From positions 1 through 20,131 of IMG/VR virus record IMGVR_UViG_3300023174_000767: 20,131 bases of DNA; one strand, given 5' to 3'. Position numbers and translations under genes: made by a program. The stretch is from a virus. A model generated the notes under the pieces. The model made no database searches. It saw only the letters and a program-made list of their open reading frames with translations, and had not been told where the DNA came from. Below are positions 8,125-16,200 of the stretch, piece by piece (positions within the stretch are counted from its first letter, which is position 1; the number at the start of each line of letters is the position of its first letter).

Positions 8125-8499
8125 ATGTCAGAAGAAAAAATCACCCAGGTTGAAAAAACCGCAAATGAATTTGGTATTTCTGTTTCAAAAATTGAAGCGG
8201 TAGAAGAAGGCAATGTAGTAATCACCATACCAAAGAAAAAGACTAAGCCAAAGGCTTCAGCAGAAGCAGTAATAAATGACACTATTGGTGCCACTATTGA
8301 AAAAGAAGAACCTAAAAAGGAAGCACCTAAAAAACAAAAAGTTGCACTATATTCTAGTAGAAATGTTTTTTGGGAAGGTGTAGGAGAAGTTCAGCGTGGT
8401 TACAATTTTGTAACACCAGAACAGGCAGATATGTGGGTTACAAGAATTCACATTAGGATTGCCACACCAGATGAAATTAAAGAGGTTTTTGGTAATTAA
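8125..8499 (+). CDS. Small protein downstream of capsid, unknown function
   Basis: This codes 124 residues. The N-terminal 50 are acidic to mixed and may form a small alpha/beta unit (TANEFGISVSKIEAV). Then comes a Lys/Glu/Pro-rich linker (KKKTKPKAS; KEEPKKEAPKKQK) and a compact C-terminal domain from about residue 72 (VALYSSRNVFWEGVGEVQRG ... ATPDEIKEVFGN) that looks beta-rich. Small proteins with a C-terminal domain of this type often follow the capsid gene in actinophage-like genomes, but I cannot assign a function; a head accessory role is only a guess. The start has GGAGG at 4 nt spacing. The stop overlaps the next start by 1 nt (TAATG). Confidence 0.75.
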   Translation: MSEEKITQVEKTANEFGISVSKIEAVEEGNVVITIPKKKTKPKASAEAVINDTIGATIEKEEPKKEAPKKQKVALYSSRNVFWEGVGEVQRGYNFVTPEQADMWVTRIHIRIATPDEIKEVFGN

Positions 8500-9707
8500 T
8501 GGAAATCATTAAGGTAAATTCTGGAACAACACAAAGCACAACAGGCTGGACATACAAAAATTTTGCAACAAATAAATTTGTATTTACAATAGATTTTCCA
8601 GATAGCTTTAGTGGGTCTACTGCATATTTGGTAGTAACAGATATGCTTGACTTTAGTATTGTTTATGAAATAGGTTGGACTAGGGCTTCATTTAATGGAA
8701 TTGATGTTGTTGTTCCACTTAAATATGATGCAGACTATAAGGTTCAGGTTTATTCTGGAACAAGTGCTATTCCAAGTAATTTATTTTTTGAGGACTACTA
8801 CGAAGTTCGTAGACCATATGTAGACCCCACCACAAAATCAACAGTAGCAAGTGAAGTAGCCAAATATAAAGACCAAGAAGCACTAGCACGAGCAATTGTT
8901 GACTCTATTGTTACAGATGGATTTTATTATAAAAGACACCTAATTAATACTCTTGGTTTAGGTAATGATTATCTTGCTGTTTGGGATAACCTAAAAAGAG
9001 TTATTGCTTTATATGAAAACAATGTTCTTGTTTATAAAGATGAAGACAATATTGAAATTACAGGATTTTGGGATGCTAACCCACCCTCAAATAGCAATCT
9101 TGGTCTAAAAACACTTAGTAAGTTAGATTATTCTGTAGGAGATATTGTTACAATTCAAGGTTCAACCAATCTTGACGGAACATATACTATATATGAATTA
9201 TTAGAAAATGCTGGATTGTATGGACTTAGACTTGCAGGTAAAACTATAACATCTGCACAAGTTTCTGCAGAGGCTAAATTTGGTTCTGTTAAAAAATATT
9301 GGACATCTCAATATGTATTCACGCCAGACCAAACTGCATTAACCTTAGACTATACTGGTGAAATAAATAGAAGAGAATCAACTCCATCAATTTTTCCAGC
9401 TGGTTCCTCAGACTATATTGGTCTTATGTACGGTGGTCGTGGATTTGCTGCTGGTAACGACTATACAATTATTGGTGAAGATGGATACCTAATGGTCCCA
9501 TCTGACATTAAGAGAGCAACTGAAATGATTATTGACGACATTGAATGCGGAAGACTTGACTATTATAAAAGATACATCAATGCCTACAATACTGACCAAT
9601 TTGATGTTAAGTTTGATACTGCTGTTTTTGAGGGAACAGGAAATATTCTTGTAGATAAGATTTTATCTAAATACTTCAAGACTATTACTCACCCAGGGGT
9701 GTTGTAA
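8499..9707 (+). CDS. Head-tail adaptor/connector-like protein
   Basis: This codes 402 residues, long for an adaptor. Residues 1-110 look like a beta sandwich (FVFTIDFPDSFSGSTAYLVV). Residues 110-160 carry a helical YVDPTTKSTVASEVAKYKDQ segment. Residues 185-264 hold the beta module shared with two other genes. The C-terminal 100 residues (VPSDIKRATEMIIDDIECGR ... ILVDKILSKYFK) have the helical pattern of gp6/gp15-like adaptors, which bind the portal ring and extend the DNA channel. Position between capsid and closure genes supports this. The core helical part is therefore split by extra beta domains. Start and stop both overlap neighbours by 1 nt. Function is assigned by context and pattern, not by a firm family match. 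Confidence 0.65.
   Translation: MEIIKVNSGTTQSTTGWTYKNFATNKFVFTIDFPDSFSGSTAYLVVTDMLDFSIVYEIGWTRASFNGIDVVVPLKYDADYKVQVYSGTSAIPSNLFFEDYYEVRRPYVDPTTKSTVASEVAKYKDQEALARAIVDSIVTDGFYYKRHLINTLGLGNDYLAVWDNLKRVIALYENNVLVYKDEDNIEITGFWDANPPSNSNLGLKTLSKLDYSVGDIVTIQGSTNLDGTYTIYELLENAGLYGLRLAGKTITSAQVSAEAKFGSVKKYWTSQYVFTPDQTALTLDYTGEINRRESTPSIFPAGSSDYIGLMYGGRGFAAGNDYTIIGEDGYLMVPSDIKRATEMIIDDIECGRLDYYKRYINAYNTDQFDVKFDTAVFEGTGNILVDKILSKYFKTITHPGVL
9051..9290 (+). repeat. Inserted beta module, copy C (divergent)
   Basis: Residues 185-264 of the adaptor-like protein (start IEITGF) contain DYSVGDIVTIQG, then LDGTYTIYELLE and YGLRLAG. These follow the same VGDxV / GTYTI / aromatic-x-hydrophobic order as copies A and B. 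Only the core pattern is conserved, so homology is likely but not certain. Confidence 0.5.
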
Positions 9708-10156
9708 TGGCAATATGCGAAACCACAGATTTTTTATTTCCAATGCTTGCAGATGTTTATTATCCAATAGTTGAGCAAGGTGCTTATGGAGATGTAAAAA
9801 GAAACTGGGTATTAGATAAAAGTATTTCATGTGCATTTGTTGCTAGTGGTTTAAAAAATAAAAAAGATATTCAACCAGATGCTAAACTAAATATTGATAA
9901 TGCTTTAAATGGTAGGGTAAGAACCGATATAAGATTTTCAAGTGAAGACGAAAGAAATGCTCTTACAAATATTCTAATAACTAATATTAGAGATAAGAAT
10001 AGTAATGTTATTTATTTAGAAACTTCTGGTTCACGTTCTGGACAGCCAACAATATTTGAACTTGCAACATTTGAGCCAGTGGTTGGTCCATTTGGAAGTG
10101 TAGAGTATTATAAAATAATTGTTAAACGTTCAGAAAATCAAGGAACAGACATATGA
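9707..10156 (+). CDS. Head-closure (stopper)-like protein
   Basis: This codes 149 residues. Its character is a small beta barrel of the head-closure type: YYPIVEQGAYGDVKRNW, VRTDIRFSSEDERNALTNIL, and a closing FELATFEPVVGPFGSVEYYK. These stoppers sit beneath the adaptor and seal the channel after packaging. Its place in the cassette, after the adaptor and before gp10-like and terminator-like proteins, agrees. It contains a single Lys-rich loop (KNKKD). Start overlaps the previous stop by 1 nt; the stop overlaps the next start by 4 nt (ATGA). Assigned mainly by synteny and size. Confidence 0.6.
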   Translation: MAICETTDFLFPMLADVYYPIVEQGAYGDVKRNWVLDKSISCAFVASGLKNKKDIQPDAKLNIDNALNGRVRTDIRFSSEDERNALTNILITNIRDKNSNVIYLETSGSRSGQPTIFELATFEPVVGPFGSVEYYKIIVKRSENQGTDI

Positions 10157-10815
10157 TAACAGTAAAATTTGATGATAAAAATTTATTTAGAGACATTATG
10201 AATATTGCAGAATATTCAAATGGATATGTTGATGGTGCTAAACTAGGTAAGACAAAATTTTTAAATGAACTTGGTGCTAGTGCAGTAGAAATAGCAAAAC
10301 AATTTATTGATACTAATGCAAAACTTGACCCACAAAGACTACATCATGTTTATGAATGGTATATGACTGGAAGCCCAGAAGCAAGACTATATGATATTGA
10401 CTATACTCTTACATCTAATAATCTTGTTTTTACATATTCATTTAAACAATCACAATCTATAAGCAGAGGTTCTACTACACCATTTTTTAATAAAGCAGAA
10501 ATTATGGAAAAGGGAATTCCAATTACTATTAAACCTAAAAACTCAAGTGTTCTTGTATTTCAAAATGGTGAAGAAACTATCTTTACGCCCAATCCTATTC
10601 AAATTAATAAACCAGGTGGAGAAGTTCAGGGACAATTTACCAATGTTCTTGATATGTTTTTTAATAGATACTTTACTCAATCTTTTTTGCAAGCATCTGG
10701 AATTGCATATAATTTAGAAAATCCAGCAGAATTTCACAAACATTTAAAAAAGAATGCCAAGCGTTCAGAGGGTGTTAAAGCAGGGTATAATTGGATAGTA
10801 GGAGCAATCAAATGA
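10153..10815 (+). CDS. Neck/tail-completion protein, HK97 gp10-like
   Basis: This codes 220 residues. An N-terminal helical part (ELGASAVEIAKQFIDTNAKL) is followed by LHHVYEWYMTGSPEARLYDI, a pattern typical of gp10-like minor tail/neck proteins. A beta-strand region follows (NNLVFTYSFKQS; MEKGIPITIKPKN). Such proteins join the closed head to the tail. The C-terminus is basic (HKHLKKNAKRSEGVK). The start overlaps the previous stop (ATGA), and the stop overlaps the next ATG in the same way. The family call is by pattern and synteny. Confidence 0.6.
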   Translation: MITVKFDDKNLFRDIMNIAEYSNGYVDGAKLGKTKFLNELGASAVEIAKQFIDTNAKLDPQRLHHVYEWYMTGSPEARLYDIDYTLTSNNLVFTYSFKQSQSISRGSTTPFFNKAEIMEKGIPITIKPKNSSVLVFQNGEETIFTPNPIQINKPGGEVQGQFTNVLDMFFNRYFTQSFLQASGIAYNLENPAEFHKHLKKNAKRSEGVKAGYNWIVGAIK

Positions 10816-11342
10816 CAGCAACATCTATATTAAATACACCAATGCTTTGGGTAAATCATTACCTTCAAGAAAAGTTAGAGGCATTGGGATTTAACTCTAT
10901 ACCATTTTTCCCAACAACACCATCTACCATTGACAACTTAACATCAAGTTTTCCAGAAGGTGGAATTATGTGTACATATGACAGACTTATTCGTATGCGT
11001 AGAAAACCATTTCCACACATTAAATGTGAACAAGCTTTGTATTATTTTTATGCCACAGCAGAAAACTCAGTTGTCAATATGATTAAGATTACAGAAAAAA
11101 TTCTAAGACTAATGGACCGTGAAGACGAAACTGCAGAAGAAATAAATAAATGGCAAAAAGATAAAGGTTCTATTACCGTAGAGGGAGAAACCATTCAGCC
11201 AAACTTTTATTTTCATAGCTTTAAGGTATATCAGTTAGAAGAGGTCAGGGATGTCATTGATTTTGGCACTGCTCGGACCTATGGTGGTAATAAAATTATA
11301 ATTGAATTTGATTACCATATGGTTATTCAAGACTCAATTTAA
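10812..11342 (+). CDS. Tail terminator-like protein
   Basis: This codes 176 residues from the ATG at 10812, chosen because it has AGGAG (10800-10804) 7 nt upstream and overlaps the previous TGA; a TTG start at 10791 is unlikely. The protein mixes helices (PMLWVNHYLQEKLEALGF; MIKITEKILRLMD) and strands (IIIEFDYHMVIQ), as in tail terminators, which cap the tail tube at the head-proximal end. It lies immediately before the major tail protein, the usual place for this gene. The Tyr/Phe-rich YYFYATAEN region is typical of the core sheet. Function is inferred from position and fold character. Confidence 0.55.
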   Translation: MTATSILNTPMLWVNHYLQEKLEALGFNSIPFFPTTPSTIDNLTSSFPEGGIMCTYDRLIRMRRKPFPHIKCEQALYYFYATAENSVVNMIKITEKILRLMDREDETAEEINKWQKDKGSITVEGETIQPNFYFHSFKVYQLEEVRDVIDFGTARTYGGNKIIIEFDYHMVIQDSI

Positions 11343-11356
11343 TCATAAACGCAAGT

Positions 11357-11362
11357 TATACT
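11357..11362 (+). promoter_or_regulatory. Possible -10 box for the major tail protein gene
   Basis: TATACT lies in the 78-nt gap before the tail protein. It lacks the TGN extension and a clear -35, and would leave a leader of about 50 nt. It is weaker than the other boxes. Confidence 0.3.
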
Positions 11363-11420
11363 TATATTGAGGAAACAATCAGCACCATAAATTCCATAAG
11401 AAATAAGAGGTGAAAAAATT

Positions 11421-12107
11421 ATGGCATATCAAAGAGGTACAAGCTCCAACATTATCGTTGGTGCAGCAGCACTTTACGCTTATGAATCAGGCGAAATGGC
11501 TTACTCAAACCTACCAGCTGCATCATCAGATGCATCTTATAGAGAAACTCTGAGCAACAACACCAGCTTCCGTAACGTAGGTTACACTAGCAATGGTATT
11601 GACCTTACATTTGCTCCAGATTTTGGTGAAGTAAGCGTTGACCAGGTTCTTGACGTAGCTAAACTCTACAAGCAGGGCATGACAGTTAACCTTAACACAA
11701 GCTTTGCAGAGGCTACCCTAGAAAACTTGCTTCTTTCCTTGGCTCGTCCAAGAACAGATGCATTCGTTTCAAGTGGTACTGGTGGTCTAACTGGAGAGGA
11801 CACTCTACAATTATCCGCTGGAGACATCGGTGACTGCCCAATCGAACGTGGTTTGGTTGCGGTAGGACCAGGAACTGGTGACTGTGCAGTAGGAAGCACA
11901 ATTGAACGTATTTACGTTGCATATCGTGCAATTTCTATTGACAGTGTTACTGTATCCGCAAAACGTGATGCAGCAACAATGTTCGACGTTTCATTCCGTC
12001 TACTTCCTAATAACTCAGGAACATACGGAAGAATTGTAGACCGCACACTCGCAGCAGGTAACAAGACTGGCTATCCAACATCTAACGTTACTAGCGATTC
12101 ATTCTAA
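11421..12107 (+). CDS. Major tail (tube) protein
   Basis: This codes 228 residues. It sits between the terminator-like gene and the chaperones, and the visible sequence is mostly beta with short helices: TSFRNVGYTSNGIDLTF, FGEVSVDQVLDVAKLYKQG, ATLENLLLSLARPR, and a final RRNA-like repeat-free strand pair (VTVSAKRDAATMFDVSFRLL). This is the tail-tube layout, a beta sandwich with one helix. Two cysteines flank a Gly-rich loop (near residues 138 and 154). It has its own Shine-Dalgarno (AGAGGTG, 11406-11412), a strong terminator, and the C-ending codon bias shared with the capsid gene, all expected for a very abundant product. No sheath gene is adjacent, so a non-contractile tail is likely. Confidence 0.85.
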   Translation: MAYQRGTSSNIIVGAAALYAYESGEMAYSNLPAASSDASYRETLSNNTSFRNVGYTSNGIDLTFAPDFGEVSVDQVLDVAKLYKQGMTVNLNTSFAEATLENLLLSLARPRTDAFVSSGTGGLTGEDTLQLSAGDIGDCPIERGLVAVGPGTGDCAVGSTIERIYVAYRAISIDSVTVSAKRDAATMFDVSFRLLPNNSGTYGRIVDRTLAAGNKTGYPTSNVTSDSF

Positions 12108-12124
12108 AAATAACTTAATAGTTG

Positions 12125-12160
12125 AGGCTCCCCTAACTTCGGTTGGGGGAGTTTCTTTTT
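12125..12160 (+). terminator. Intrinsic terminator after the major tail protein gene
   Basis: The stem arms are 12128-12137 and 12142-12151, closed by a C(TTCG)G tetraloop at 12138-12141. There are about 10 base pairs with one G-T wobble, extendable by wobbles, followed by a T-rich tract to 12160. It uses the same tetraloop as the terminator at 8055. Confidence 0.92.
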
Positions 12161-12168
12161 GCTATAAT
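12160..12168 (+). promoter_or_regulatory. Extended -10 promoter, leaderless layout, for the long chaperone
   Basis: TGCTATAAT, with TATAAT at 12163-12168, begins on the last T of the terminator. Exactly 6 nt separate it from the ATG at 12175 and there is no Shine-Dalgarno, so the transcript should start at or beside the start codon. Spacing equals that at 3542-3554. Confidence 0.6.
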
Positions 12169-12174
12169 AGATAC

Positions 12175-12870
12175 ATGGCTACTAAAATATATGAATCAGG
12201 ATTTATACAATTAATTGATGGAACAGTTTTACACATTAATCCACTCAAGATAGTTTATCTTAGAGATTTTATGGATGAATTTTCCAATTTTGGAAAAGCT
12301 CAATCAGAAGAAGAAACAATGGATATTTTACTTATTTGTGGAGCAATCGCAATGAGACAATACCATCCACAAATAGCAACAAAAGAATTGCTAGAAGACT
12401 CAATAGATATGGATACTTTATATGACCTACTAGATTTTTCTGCAGGTATTCAGTTAAAGAATAAAGAAGAAACACAAGATACTCCACAGAAACAGGTATC
12501 AGACAATCCACCAACATGGGAAAATATGGACTTGGCAGCACTTGAATCAGAAGCATTTTTGCTGGGTATTTGGAAAGACTATGAAGAATTAGAATCCTCA
12601 TTATCATTACCAGAACTAATGAGTACACTAAATGCTAAGAGAGACGCAGACTATGCTGAAAAGAAATTTCTTGCTGCTATCCAGGGTGTAGACCTAGATG
12701 AACAATCTGGTAAAAATAATGAACCAGATGCATGGGAATCAATGAAGGCTAGAGTATTTAGTGGTGGAGCAACAAGTGACCCAGATGATATCCTAGCACT
12801 ACAAGGAACAAATGCACAAAAAGCTGGATTCGGTATTGGTATGGGACTAGCTTATGAAAAGTGGGACTAG
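12175..12870 (+). CDS. Tail assembly chaperone, long (GT-like) form
   Basis: This codes 231 residues. Residues 1-95 are paralogous to the next gene (DGTV, PLKI, LRDFM, IAMRQY and LED shared; about 42 identities in 95 by hand alignment). After a Gln/Pro/Thr-rich linker, residues about 129-175 (LGIWKDYEELESSLSLPEL, then a helix with LNAKRDADYAEKKFLAA) have the pattern of the T region found in frameshifted chaperones. In lambda-like phages, G and GT chaperones coat the tape measure and recruit tube subunits, and GT arises by -1 frameshift. Here GT-like is encoded in one uninterrupted frame. Expression probably starts leaderless from the -10 box 6 nt upstream. The role is well supported by synteny directly before the tape measure. 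Confidence 0.8.
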   Translation: MATKIYESGFIQLIDGTVLHINPLKIVYLRDFMDEFSNFGKAQSEEETMDILLICGAIAMRQYHPQIATKELLEDSIDMDTLYDLLDFSAGIQLKNKEETQDTPQKQVSDNPPTWENMDLAALESEAFLLGIWKDYEELESSLSLPELMSTLNAKRDADYAEKKFLAAIQGVDLDEQSGKNNEPDAWESMKARVFSGGATSDPDDILALQGTNAQKAGFGIGMGLAYEKWD

Positions 12871-12883
12871 TCAATCTGTTTTA

Positions 12884-12892
12884 TGTTATAAT
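12884..12892 (+). promoter_or_regulatory. Extended -10 promoter for the short chaperone and tape measure
   Basis: TGTTATAAT (TATAAT at 12887-12892) lies 13 nt after the long chaperone stop. It matches the 8101 box exactly. The leader of about 20 nt carries AGGAGG at 12907-12912, 4 nt before the ATG at 12917. Confidence 0.55.
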
Positions 12893-12916
12893 TGTTTATA
12901 ACCTATAGGAGGCAAA

Positions 12917-13237
12917 ATGGCAACCACCATTAACGAAGCAAAAGAAATCACTCTGCCAGATGGAACAGTTATTACTGTACGTCCACTCAAAATTTCTCTT
13001 CTACGTGACTTTATGAAAAAATTCACAAGCATTGAAGAAGTTGCAGAAGATAACGATAAATCAATGGATATCCTCATGGAATGCGTAAGCATTGCAATGC
13101 GTCAGTACAAGCCAGAATTGGCTGAAGACCCATCAAAGCTAGAAGATATTTTAGACCTACCAACCGTATATCAAATTATTGAAGAAGCATCAGGCGTAGC
13201 CCTAGGCGGAACTCAATTTATCGGTGGTAAAAACTAA
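12917..13237 (+). CDS. Tail assembly chaperone, short (G-like) form
   Basis: This codes 106 residues and consists almost entirely of the G-like domain shared with the upstream gene (LPDGTVITVRPLKISLLRDF; SIAMRQYKPELAE; LEDILDLPTVYQII). It has no T-like extension. In tail assembly the short form is normally made in large excess over the long form. A separate promoter and a perfect AGGAGG ribosome site, compared with the leaderless long gene, would provide such an excess here. No productive slippery site was found at its 3' end: a -1 shift would meet a stop after about 16 codons. The gene lies 18 nt before the tape measure. Confidence 0.8.
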   Translation: MATTINEAKEITLPDGTVITVRPLKISLLRDFMKKFTSIEEVAEDNDKSMDILMECVSIAMRQYKPELAEDPSKLEDILDLPTVYQIIEEASGVALGGTQFIGGKN

Positions 13238-13255
13238 TAAAAGAGGTAATAATGA

Positions 13256-16200
13256 ATGTCTGATTTCGAGTCCAAAGTAAGAATTGATATTGATGCTAGT
13301 CAAGCACTAGCACAAATCAAACTTCTTCAAAGACAGATTTCAGACTTTCATTCCTCAATGGCTAAGGGTAGTGCTACAGCCAATCTAAAATCACTACAAA
13401 TGCAACAATCACTAGTTGACACAATTAATGCAACTGGTCAATATTCAGCACAGATGAAAACTGTTGCATCATCCACTCAAGCTTTTACAACATCACTTGA
13501 AAAGAATAAATTATCTCTAAACCAGTATTTTAAGTATGCTGGTGGTGCTTCCAGAAGCTTTGGTAAATTCTTTAAAACAGAAATGGATACCATTCAAAAA
13601 GTAGCCATTGAAAGAGTCAAGGACCTACAGACTCAATATATTAAAATGGGTCGTGATGCAAATGGTGCTCTTAAAACAATTGCTGTTAGACCACTTGCAC
13701 TTGACATGGAAAACCTGTCAACTAAAACACAGATTGCTGCACAAAAGCAACAACTTCTAAACCAACTATTAAAACAAGGCTCTACTAATCTTCTAAATTT
13801 TGGTAAGAATACTCAATGGGCAGGTCGCCAGCTTATGGTTGGTTTCTCTATTCCACTTGGTATTCTTGGAGCATCCGCTGCTAAAACATTTATGGAAATG
13901 GAAAAGCAAGCAGTTTCATTTAAGCGTGTTTATGGAGATACATTCACAGCATCTGCTGAAACAGATAAGATGCTTAAACAGGTCAAAGACCTAGCATCTG
14001 AATTTACTAAATATGGAGTTACAGTAGAAAAAACTATGGAGTCTGCTGCTAAAGCAGCTGCTACTGGTAAAATGGGGGCAGACCTACTTGCTCAAGTATC
14101 AGAATCAACACGCCTATCAGTATTAGGTAACGTAGAACAACAAAAAGCACTAGAGACAACAATCTCCCTAACAAATGCTTTCGGAACATCTGCTGACGAA
14201 CTTCGTGGAAAAATTAACTTCCTAAACGCAGTTGAAAACCAAACTGTAACATCTATTGAAGACCTGACAACTGCTATTCCAAAAGCAGCACCAGTTATCA
14301 AGCAACTTGGTGGCAACGTAGAAGACCTGTCATTCTTCCTTACAGCAATGCGTGAAGGTGGTATCAATGCATCTGAAGGTGCCAACGCTCTAAAGTCTGG
14401 TCTTGCATCTCTTATTAATCCAACTAACAAGGCAAGCAAAATGCTTGAAGGTTTTGGAATTAATATTCAAAGTATTGTTCAAAAAAATAAGGGTGATGTA
14501 AAAGGTCTAGTTATTGATTTTGCTAAAGCACTAGATACACTAGACCCTCTAAATCGTGCTCGTGCTATTGAGCAACTATTTGGTAAGTTCCAATTCTCAC
14601 GTCTATCTACATTGTTCCAAAACGTAATTAAACAGGGTAGCCAAGCATCAAGAGTTCTAGAACTAACTAAACAATCATCTGCAGAACTTGGAATCCTTGC
14701 TCAACGAGAGCTTAATCGTATTTCATCATCACCAATGTATAAATTCCAAAAAGCAGTAGCTGACTTTAAAAAAGAACTTGCCCCTGTTGGTGAAGAATTT
14801 ATTAAAGCTGTTACACCACTTATTAAATTCGGTACAGATGTTCTTAAAGCATTCAATAATCTTGATGGCGGAGTAAAGCAATTTATTATTACAACTACAG
14901 GTGTTATTGCTGGTCTTGGACCAATTATGCTTATGACATTTGGTTTGATTGCTAACGGTGTCGCTAACCTTATTAAAGGTTTTTCTTTTGTAAAGAGTAT
15001 ATTTAATAAAACAACTACTGCTTCACAGGTTCTTGGTGAAACTACTGATTATATGACACAACAGCAAATTGAAGCTGCTGCAGTTGCTGCCTCATTAGAC
15101 CAGGTACACAATAAACTTACACAATCATTTACTGTAGAAGCAAAAGCAGTAGCAAACCTAGCAGCACAATATGAAAAAGCTATTTCTGCACAAGTTGCAT
15201 TTAGTGGTGTTGCTGCAAATGGAGGAAAAGGAAAGGCTAAAACAGCACCCAAAAAATACGCTAGTGGTATTTTTAGTGTTCCTGGTCCTAAAGGTGCTGG
15301 AGATATTATACCAGCAATGCTTTCTCCAGGTGAAGCAGTCATTCCTGCAAAACCTGCACAAAAGTATCGTGGTTTTATTAAAGGCATGATTGCTGGAAAT
15401 ATCCCAGGATTTAATAAAGGTAAAAAAGCAGACGAACCTTTATCAAAAAGACTAAAGGATAGAATGGATGAAGCTCCATCACATATTAAATCTCAAAAAC
15501 AAAAACATACATGGGCAACTAGAAACACGGAACTTGACATAATAAGAAAAGTTGCTAGACAACATGGTGTTAGCACATCTGGATTCTTTGAAACTCAATA
15601 TATGACAAATCACGCTTCTCACTTAGAAGAGTCTTCTAGAAGAGTAAATGTTGGAAGAGGACTTTATGAAAGAATAAAACAATGGTTTGCTAGAAACCTG
15701 ATGACCGACTTGGGGATTGTTAACAAATCGCTTCAAGATATATCTGGTGAGGGTTTTGGTTCTGGTTCAAGCAAGAAAAAAATCCGTGACGAAGTTATGG
15801 GTAATTCTAAACAAATGGCTAAAGAACTTGGAATATCTGAAAAAGAATTTAAACAAATTGCTAAAGATGTTCTTGCTGGAAAGCATATGACTACTCCAAA
15901 GTCTGCAGCCGTTGCAGCAAAAGTTTTGCGTGTAGCAGAAAAACAAGCAACTACACCACAGGCAAGAGCTAAGTATTCTGGAGCAGCAGGTGTTCTTGAA
16001 CATAGGACAGCCGATAAAAGTTCAAAAGCATTTTACAAAACACTTGATGACAGAGCATATGTTGAAGACGATAAGAAAAGACTTGCTGATGAAAAAAGAA
16101 GAATTGATAAAAAAATAGAAATTGTTAAAAATGCAACTGACGAAGAAGTTAAAAATCTTAAAGATAAAAGAAAAGCAATAGAAAAAGCAAAAGCAAAAAT

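Noticed and set aside
10791-10811. TTG start for the tail terminator-like gene
   Set aside because: The ATG at 10812 has AGGAG 7 nt upstream and an ATGA overlap with the preceding gene.
13219-13282. A -1 frameshift at the end of the short chaperone (TAAAAAC) to make a GT fusion
   Set aside because: The heptamer is not a good slippery sequence, and the -1 frame stops after about 16 codons within the tape measure start with no T-like sequence. The T-like region is already in the long paralogue.
14092-14439. Minus-strand open frame of 115 codons opposite the tape measure core
   Set aside because: No start signals, and it lies opposite the best conserved part of the tape measure.
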